Assembly: GCF_001426945.1 (NCBI RefSeq)
Contig: NZ_LMFS01000004.1
Coordinates: 39,774-103,773, forward strand
From: Pseudolabrys sp. Root1462
GTDB taxonomy: Bacteria; Pseudomonadota; Alphaproteobacteria; Rhizobiales; Xanthobacteraceae
DNA: 64,000 bases
Reading direction: 5' to 3'
The translations under genes were made by a program, and so were the position numbers. The notes below the pieces were generated by a model. It worked only from the letters and a program-made list of their open reading frames with translations. It searched no databases and was not told where the DNA came from. Positions 58,617-64,000 of the stretch are shown piece after piece (the stretch's first letter is position 1; every line of letters starts with the position of its first letter).

Positions 58617-61070
58617 TCAGGTGCCGCGCGGTTTGGCCCGGCGGGTCGGCGCGGCCGAAGCCGGATCGTCCGGCCAGGGGTGCCTTGGATACCGCCCGCG
58701 CATGTCGGCGCGGACGTCGGCATAGGAGCCGCGCCAGAAGCCCGGAAGGTCGCGCGTGATCTGCACCGGCTTGTGACCGGGCGACAGCAATTCGATGACC
58801 AGCGGAATGCGCCCCGCCGCGATCGAGGGGTGCTGTGCCAGGCCGAACAATTCCTGCAATCGGATTGAGATCGTCGGCCCCTGCTCGGCTTCGTAGTCGA
58901 TCGTCGCGTGGGTGCCGGTCGGCGCGGTGAAATGCATCGGCGCCTCCTCGTCGAGGCGGCGGCGCATATTCCACGGCACCTGGTTGCTCACGGCATCGAA
59001 CAAGTCGCCGGCCGAAATCTGGCCACGGGACGTCTTGTCTATCAGCAACGGCTCGAGCCAGTCTGCGGCGCTTTGCGCAAGACCTTCGTCGGATAGATCC
59101 GGCCACTCGTCACCTTCGGCGCGGCGTAGAAACTGAACGCGGGTGCGCAGTTGCAACGCCGCCTTGCTCCAATCGAGTTTGCCGAGACCTTGCGCGATCA
59201 GGCCCTGTGCGAAAATGTGGGCGGTGTCGGCGTCTGGCGAGACCTGTTTGATCTGCTCCGCGAGCACGATCGATCCGAGCCGCCGCGTGCGCCGCGCCCG
59301 CAACGAAGCGGTGGCATTGTCGAAGGTTACGGCATCGCGGTCCTCGATCTTGTCGGCGAAACGCTGCTCGATCTCGCTGAGCGCCATCGGCGCCGCCAGC
59401 ACGATGCGGCTGGCATTGGCCGTTCCGGTCAGTTCAGCGACGACGATGAACGGCTCACGCGCCAGCGCGGACGTCTGATCCACCAGACCACCGCGGCCAT
59501 TGGCCAGCAGGAAAGCGCCGCCGGCGCCGCGGTTCTTCGCGACGCGGTCGGGGTAGGCAAGCGCCAGAACGGCGCCGACAGACATGTCGCCATCGCCATT
59601 GCCGGACGCCCATCGCTTCGCCATGGCCCGCGCATCCTCGGCGCGGCGCGAGCGGTCGCGGCGGAACTGGTCGAGACGATGGGTCAGATCGACATCGTCG
59701 CCGCCGAGGCCGCGCTCGGTCAGAATGGCGGCGATATTCGCCGCCTGCGCGCCCGCGCCCTCGGCTCCGGCATCGACCACCATGCGCGCCAGCCGCGGCG
59801 GCAAAGGCAGCGCCCGCAACTTGCGGCCTTCCCCGGTGATGCGGCCCTGCGCGTCGAGCGCGCCGAGCTCGGCGAGCAGCGCACGCGCTTCCTTCATCGC
59901 CGCCTGCGGCGGAGCGTTGAGAAAGGCGAGCTTGCCAGTATCGCTCGCGCCCCATTGCGCCAGGTCGAGCACGAAACTCGACAGGTCGGCCGACAGGATT
60001 TCCGGCCGCGTATAGGCATCGAACGATCCGGTCTGCGGCTCGTCCCACAGCCGGTAGCACACACCCGGCTCGGTGCGGCCGGCGCGACCGCGCCTTTGAT
60101 CCGCGGCGGCGCGCGACACGCGCACGGTCTCGAGCCGCGTCAGCCCGACATCCGGCTCGTAGCGCGGCACACGGGACAGGCCCGAATCGATCACCACGCG
60201 CACGCCTTCGATGGTCAGCGACGTCTCGGCGATCGAGGTCGCCAGCACGATCTTGCGTTTGCCTTTCGGCGTCGGAGAAATGGCCCGATCCTGGTCGCGC
60301 GCCTCGAGCGCGCCATAGAGCGCGACGATATCGACGTCCGGATCGCGCACGTCGTCTTTCAGCATGGCTTCGGTGCGGCGGATTTCGCCGGCGCCGGGCA
60401 GAAACACCAGCAGCGAACCGGTGTCGGCGCGCAACGCGCGCTTGACCGCATCCGCCACCTGCCGCTCGATGCGCTCGCGCGGGTCGCGGCCGAGATAGCG
60501 CGTCTCCACCGGAAAAGCGCGGCCCTCGCTCTCGACGACCGGCGCATCGCGCAGCAGCGCCGCGACGCGCGCGCCGTCGAGCGTCGCCGACATCACCAGA
60601 ACCTTGAGATCCTCGCGCAGACCTTCCTGCACGTCCCGCGCCAAAGCAAGGCCAAGGTCGGCGTCGAGCGAGCGCTCGTGGAATTCGTCGAACAGCACCG
60701 CGGCAATGCCGTCGAGCGAGGGATCGTCGAGCACCAGTCGTGTGAACACGCCTTCGGTGACGACCTCGATGCGGGTCTTCCTGGAGATCTTGGAGCCGAA
60801 GCGCACGCGCAGGCCGACGGTATCGCCGACCTGCTCGCCCAGGGTTGCCGCCATGCGCGCAGCTGCGGCGCGGGCGGCGAGCCGGCGCGGCTCGAGCAGC
60901 AGGATCTTCCTGTCTTTTGCCCACCGCTCATCGAGCAGCACCAGCGGCACGCGGGTGGTTTTGCCGGCGCCCGGCGGCGCCACCAGCACAGCGGCCTCGC
61001 GCGCACGCAACGCCTCAAGAAGGCGCGGCAGCGCATCGTCGATGGGGAGCGGTGAATCAAATTTCTGCAT
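58617..61070 (-). CDS. hrpB: ATP-dependent helicase HrpB
   Basis: An 817-residue DExH-box RNA helicase. Motif I APPGAGKTT (31-39), motif II DEFH (128-131), motif III MSATLD, motif VI DQRRGRAGRTEPG and the HrpB C-terminal domain (WNMRRRLDEEAPMHFTAPTG, GRYPRHPWPDDP) are in order. HrpB's cellular role is not well known; it is non-essential in E. coli. The product is a normal length. It is preceded by a repeat and the UDP-glucose dehydrogenase gene. Confidence 0.95.
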   Translation of the reverse strand: MQKFDSPLPIDDALPRLLEALRAREAAVLVAPPGAGKTTRVPLVLLDERWAKDRKILLLEPRRLAARAAAARMAATLGEQVGDTVGLRVRFGSKISRKTRIEVVTEGVFTRLVLDDPSLDGIAAVLFDEFHERSLDADLGLALARDVQEGLREDLKVLVMSATLDGARVAALLRDAPVVESEGRAFPVETRYLGRDPRERIERQVADAVKRALRADTGSLLVFLPGAGEIRRTEAMLKDDVRDPDVDIVALYGALEARDQDRAISPTPKGKRKIVLATSIAETSLTIEGVRVVIDSGLSRVPRYEPDVGLTRLETVRVSRAAADQRRGRAGRTEPGVCYRLWDEPQTGSFDAYTRPEILSADLSSFVLDLAQWGASDTGKLAFLNAPPQAAMKEARALLAELGALDAQGRITGEGRKLRALPLPPRLARMVVDAGAEGAGAQAANIAAILTERGLGGDDVDLTHRLDQFRRDRSRRAEDARAMAKRWASGNGDGDMSVGAVLALAYPDRVAKNRGAGGAFLLANGRGGLVDQTSALAREPFIVVAELTGTANASRIVLAAPMALSEIEQRFADKIEDRDAVTFDNATASLRARRTRRLGSIVLAEQIKQVSPDADTAHIFAQGLIAQGLGKLDWSKAALQLRTRVQFLRRAEGDEWPDLSDEGLAQSAADWLEPLLIDKTSRGQISAGDLFDAVSNQVPWNMRRRLDEEAPMHFTAPTGTHATIDYEAEQGPTISIRLQELFGLAQHPSIAAGRIPLVIELLSPGHKPVQITRDLPGFWRGSYADVRADMRGRYPRHPWPDDPASAAPTRRAKPRGT

Positions 61071-61084
61071 CGATGCCGGCCACT

Positions 61085-61115
61085 CTTCCCCTCTCGCACA
61101 AGGGGAGAGGGGAAG
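61085..61115. repeat. Intergenic palindrome, CTCTCCCC type
   Basis: CTTCCCCTCT and AGAGGGGAAG flank CGCACAAGGGG in the gap between the UDP-glucose dehydrogenase stop and the hrpB start. It is a relative of the palindrome at 18-49. Confidence 0.65.
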
Positions 61116-61129
61116 AAAGAGGGCCTGCG

Positions 61130-62443
61130 TTAGCCCTTCTTCCCCCGCCCGACACCCTCATAGACGAAGCCATGACGGGTAAGTTCGTCGGGCCGGTAGA
61201 TGTTGCGCAGGTCGACCAGCACGGGCTTGGCCATCACCGACTTGAGCCGGACGAAATCGAGCGCGCGAAACTGCTCCCATTCGGTGACAATCACCAGCGC
61301 CGAGGCGCCTTCGGCACAGTCATAGGCATCGCGACAATAGGTGACGTCCGACAGATAATCCCGGGCCGCTTCCATGCCGACCGGATCGTAGGCGCGCACC
61401 TGTGCCCCCAAGTCGTGCAGCGCCGCGATCAACGGGATCGACGGCGCCTCGCGCATGTCGTCGGTGTTCGGCTTGAAGGTCAGCCCCAGCACCGCGACGG
61501 TCTTGCCGCGAATGTCGCCATTGAGCGCATGCGCGACCTTGCGCGCCATCGCCCGCTTCCGGTTGTCGTTGACCGCGACCACGGCCTCGACGATGCGCAG
61601 CGGCGTGTCGTGATCCAACCCGGTTTTCAGCAACGCCAGCGTGTCCTTGGGGAAGCACGAGCCGCCATAGCCCGGGCCGGCATGCAGGAACTTGGAGCCG
61701 ATGCGGTTGTCCAGGCCGATGCCGCGCGCGATCTCCTGCACATCGGCGCCGGCCTTCTCGGCGAGATCCGCGATCTCGTTGATGAAGGTGATCTTGGTGG
61801 CGAGAAACGCATTGGCCGCGTATTTGATCAGCTCCGCCGTACGGCGCCCGGTGAACATGATCGGCGAGCGGTTGAGGTAAAGCGGCCGGTAGAGTTCGGT
61901 CATCACCGCCTTGGCGCGCTCATCGTCGGTGCCGACGACGATGCGATCGGGATGTTTGAAGTCCTGGATCGCCGCACCTTCGCGCAGGAATTCCGGGTTG
62001 GACACCACCGCGACTTCGGCATCGGGCCGCGTTTCACGGATAACTCGCTCGACCTCGTCGCCGGTGCCGACCGGCACCGTCGATTTGGTAACGACCACGG
62101 TGAAGCCGCCGAGCGCCGCGCCGATCTCCTTGGCCGCCTCGTAGACGAAGGACAGGTCGGCATGGCCGTCGCCGCGACGCGACGGTGTGCCGACGGCGAT
62201 GAACACCGCGTCGGCGCCTTTGACTGCCGCGGCAAGGTCGGTGGTGAACTTGAGCCGCCCGGCCTTGGCGTTGGCGGCGACCAGTTCGGTCAGCCCCGGT
62301 TCGTAGATCGGTACCGCGCCGCCATTGAGCGAATTAATCTTACCTTTGTCTTTATCGACGCAGGTCACCTCATGGCCGAAGTCGGCGAAGCAGGCCCCCG
62401 ACACCAGTCCCACATAGCCAGAGCCGATCATCGCAACGCGCAT
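61130..62443 (-). CDS. UDP-glucose 6-dehydrogenase
   Basis: Oxidises UDP-glucose twice to UDP-glucuronate, a precursor for acidic exopolysaccharide or LPS sugars. The 437-residue product has an NAD fold (MIGSGYVGLVSGACFADFG), VVTKSTVPVGTGDE, NPEFLREGAAIQDF, the catalytic Cys263 in GPGYGGSCFPKDT and the C-terminal GLTFKPNTDDMREAPS. The end is a short basic tail (YEGVGRGKKG). It is divergent from the acyltransferase gene. Confidence 0.95.
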   Translation of the reverse strand: MRVAMIGSGYVGLVSGACFADFGHEVTCVDKDKGKINSLNGGAVPIYEPGLTELVAANAKAGRLKFTTDLAAAVKGADAVFIAVGTPSRRGDGHADLSFVYEAAKEIGAALGGFTVVVTKSTVPVGTGDEVERVIRETRPDAEVAVVSNPEFLREGAAIQDFKHPDRIVVGTDDERAKAVMTELYRPLYLNRSPIMFTGRRTAELIKYAANAFLATKITFINEIADLAEKAGADVQEIARGIGLDNRIGSKFLHAGPGYGGSCFPKDTLALLKTGLDHDTPLRIVEAVVAVNDNRKRAMARKVAHALNGDIRGKTVAVLGLTFKPNTDDMREAPSIPLIAALHDLGAQVRAYDPVGMEAARDYLSDVTYCRDAYDCAEGASALVIVTEWEQFRALDFVRLKSVMAKPVLVDLRNIYRPDELTRHGFVYEGVGRGKKG

Positions 62444-62585
62444 TTTCTAAACCGTATCCGAGAGCAAGATAGTTAATCGATCGCGGCTGCCGCCCATGCC
62501 CGCTCCTTAGCAGAGCGCCCGACCGGAAGCGAGAGAGCCCCAAGTCGGGCCGATTTTCTGCGATTCTGTAAAGAGGAAAGAAACG

Positions 62586-63680
62586 TTGGCCTGTCATAAG
62601 CCTATCATGAACGGGACCGATAAAATGCCAGTACAAATGCATGATGGGCGCGTCGACTGGGTCGACTACGCCAAGGGTTTCTGCATCGTCTTCGTGGTGA
62701 TGATGCACTCGGTGCTCGGCGTCGAAGCCGCCGCCGGCCAAACCGGCTGGATGAATCATGTCGTCGAGTTCGCGCGGCCGTTCCGCATGCCGGACTTCTT
62801 CATGATCTCGGGCTTGTTCCTCGCCAATGTCATCGACCGCGACTGGCGCACGTATCTGGACCGCAAGGTCGTCCACTTCTTCTATTTCTATCTGCTGTGG
62901 ACGGCGATCCAGTTCGCCTTCAAGGCGCCGGGCTTCATCGCCGAGCAGGGCGTGGCCGGCGTGGTGCACGCCTATCTCATGTCGTTCATCGAGCCGTTCG
63001 GCACGCTGTGGTTCATCTACCTGCTGCCGATCTTTTTCGTCTTCATCAAGCTCACCAAGCGCGTACCGTGGCCGGTGCTGTGGCTCATCGGCGCCGCCAT
63101 GGAGATCTCGCACGTCGAGACCGGCTGGATGATTCCGGACGAATTCGCCGCGCGCTTCATCTACGTCTATACCGGCTACATCGCCGCGCGTTACATCTTC
63201 GCCGTGACCGCATGGGCGCAGGCGAGGCCCCAACTCGGCATGGCTGCGCTGGTGGTCTGGGGCATCGTCAATGGGCTTATGGTCAAGGCCGGTGTGGCCG
63301 CCCTGCCCTTCTACTCACTGGCGCTCGGCCTTGTCGGCGCGGCGGCGGTCGCCACGATCGCCTCGCTGCTGTCGCTGCATGACGTGTTCAAGCCGCTGCG
63401 CTATTGCGGCCGCAACTCGATCGTCATTTATCTGGCCTTCTTCCTGCCGATGGCGGCCTCGCGCGCGGTGCTGCTCAAGACCCATATCATCACCGACATC
63501 GGCACCATTTCGGTGCTCGTCACCGCGGCCGGCGTGATCGGTGCGCTGATAGTGTACTGGGCGGTGCGCGGCACATTCCTGAAGTTCCTGTTCGAGCGGC
63601 CGGCCATATTCTGGCTGGTACCGAAGAAGGAGAAATCGGCCGAGAAGAAGCCCGAGTTCACGCTGCAGCCGGCGGAGTAG
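62586..63680 (+). CDS. Acyltransferase family 3 membrane protein
   Basis: A 364-residue integral-membrane protein with about ten helices, of the OafA/NodX acyltransferase-3 family, which transfers acetyl or similar groups to envelope sugars. The opening RVDWVDYAKGFCIVFVVMMH includes the conserved helix-1 histidine region; RPFRMPDFFMISGLFLA and LWFIYLLPIFFVF follow. The start is uncertain: TTG at 62586 has a good GAGG site; ATGs at 62607, 62625 and 62637 are possible. Its proximity to UDP-glucose dehydrogenase suggests polysaccharide decoration. Confidence 0.85.
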   Translation: MACHKPIMNGTDKMPVQMHDGRVDWVDYAKGFCIVFVVMMHSVLGVEAAAGQTGWMNHVVEFARPFRMPDFFMISGLFLANVIDRDWRTYLDRKVVHFFYFYLLWTAIQFAFKAPGFIAEQGVAGVVHAYLMSFIEPFGTLWFIYLLPIFFVFIKLTKRVPWPVLWLIGAAMEISHVETGWMIPDEFAARFIYVYTGYIAARYIFAVTAWAQARPQLGMAALVVWGIVNGLMVKAGVAALPFYSLALGLVGAAAVATIASLLSLHDVFKPLRYCGRNSIVIYLAFFLPMAASRAVLLKTHIITDIGTISVLVTAAGVIGALIVYWAVRGTFLKFLFERPAIFWLVPKKEKSAEKKPEFTLQPAE

Positions 63681-63685
63681 TCCTC

Positions 63686-63784
63686 CGTCATTCCGGGACG
63701 GCCCGATGGACCGAGCCCGGAATCCATGACGCCACTGCTGCGATCGATGGATTTCGCTCCCTTCGTTCGCGCCCCGGAATGACT
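63686..63784. repeat. Intergenic repeat, CGTCATTCCGGG type
   Basis: CGTCATTCCGGGACGGCCCG at one end and GCCCCGGAATGAC at the other, with GAGCCCGGAATCCATGA inside. It lies between the acyltransferase and polA genes, and matches the copies at 14190 and 47651. Confidence 0.75.
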
Positions 63785-63831
63785 GTGGATTGAACATTGA
63801 TTCATCCCGCGGCACGGCCCACATTCGGGCC

Positions 63832-64000
63832 ATGCCGACATCCAAAAGCACCAAATCCGCTCCGAAACCTGCCGCCAAAGCCGCACCCGCCAATCCGGCG
63901 GCGCGCGCCCTGAAAAAAGGCGACCACGTCTTCCTGGTCGACGGTTCCGGCTACATCTTCCGCGCCTATCACGCGCTGCCGCCGCTGACCCGCAAGTCGG
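63832..64000 (+). CDS. polA: DNA polymerase I, 5' end only
   Basis: The first 56 codons of polA, cut off by the window edge. After a basic Lys/Ala/Pro-rich leader (residues 1-30) comes HVFLVDGSGYIFRAYHALPP, the opening of the 5'-3' exonuclease domain with its first metal-binding aspartate. The enzyme fills gaps and removes RNA primers. The leader is longer than in E. coli, as in many Alphaproteobacteria. Confidence 0.92.
   Translation, partial: MPTSKSTKSAPKPAAKAAPANPAARALKKGDHVFLVDGSGYIFRAYHALPPLTRKS

Noticed and set aside
59151-61055. A 634-codon plus-strand ORF opposite hrpB
   Set aside because: Antisense shadow of a well-supported helicase gene.

Overview
This window is GC-rich, densely coded chromosomal backbone from an alphaproteobacterium, most likely a member of the Hyphomicrobiales (Rhizobiales) near the Bradyrhizobium/Rhodopseudomonas/Pseudolabrys side. 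That placement is an inference. It rests on the CycM-type membrane-anchored cytochrome c, the AraC-type PobR beside pobA, the truA/fmt/def/rmuC and recR/ybaB/dnaX/SRP RNA neighbourhoods, a flp-cpa/tad pilus locus with CtrA-like half sites, and several families of short palindromic intergenic repeats. I see no rRNA, tRNA, CRISPR array, insertion sequence or prophage.

Layout. (1) 1-5.5 kb, minus strand: a polar amino acid type ABC importer (ATPase, two permeases, binding protein) headed by a DUF1989 gene and an MscS channel, then a HupE/UreJ family membrane protein. (2) 5.6-8.1 kb, plus: dapD and dapE for lysine/diaminopimelate synthesis, with a HicB/HicA toxin-antitoxin pair inserted between them. 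(3) 8.2-15.7 kb: OsmC, truA, a flavin-binding split-barrel protein, a fatty acid desaturase, fmt-def, divergent rmuC, and an AmpG-like MFS permease. (4) 15.7-17.8 kb: divergent pobA/pobR for 4-hydroxybenzoate breakdown. (5) 17.8-24 kb: a small exported protein, recR, ybaB, dnaX, SRP RNA, a HIT protein, nudC and a PfkB sugar kinase. (6) 24-27 kb: a sulfur module made of a YeeE/TsuA-type transporter, an overlooked 51-residue cysteine-rich membrane peptide, a periplasmic two-domain rhodanese and a divergent DecR-like Lrp regulator.

(7) 27-40 kb: a Flp/Tad pilus locus. TadE-like pseudopilins and a stand-alone secretin N-domain protein lie on the minus strand. Flp pilin, CpaA prepilin peptidase, CpaB, secretin CpaC, lipoprotein CpaD, CpaE, ATPase CpaF and TadB/TadC lie on the plus strand. 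TadD is convergent at the end. An unrelated sterol-desaturase-family gene and an AT-rich promoter region sit in the middle. (8) 40-43.7 kb: leucyl aminopeptidase, an NlpC/P60 peptidase, a DsbA-like thiol oxidoreductase and a NUDIX hydrolase. (9) 43.7-51.5 kb: a YejABEF-type peptide importer with two tandem binding proteins. (10) 51.7-64 kb: cycM, kdsB, pheA, an eRF1-like 'host attachment' protein, an SDR enzyme convergent with a flavin monooxygenase, phosphomannomutase/phosphoglucomutase, hrpB, UDP-glucose dehydrogenase, an acyltransferase-3 membrane protein, and the 5' end of polA.

The clearest points for a second look are the translationally coupled HicBA cassette inside dapD-dapE, the putative CtrA control of the pilus locus, the hidden cysteine-rich peptide in the sulfur operon, a repeat family that supplies stop codons, a repeat that has moved into the 5' end of a gene, and a DnaX zinc module with no cysteines.
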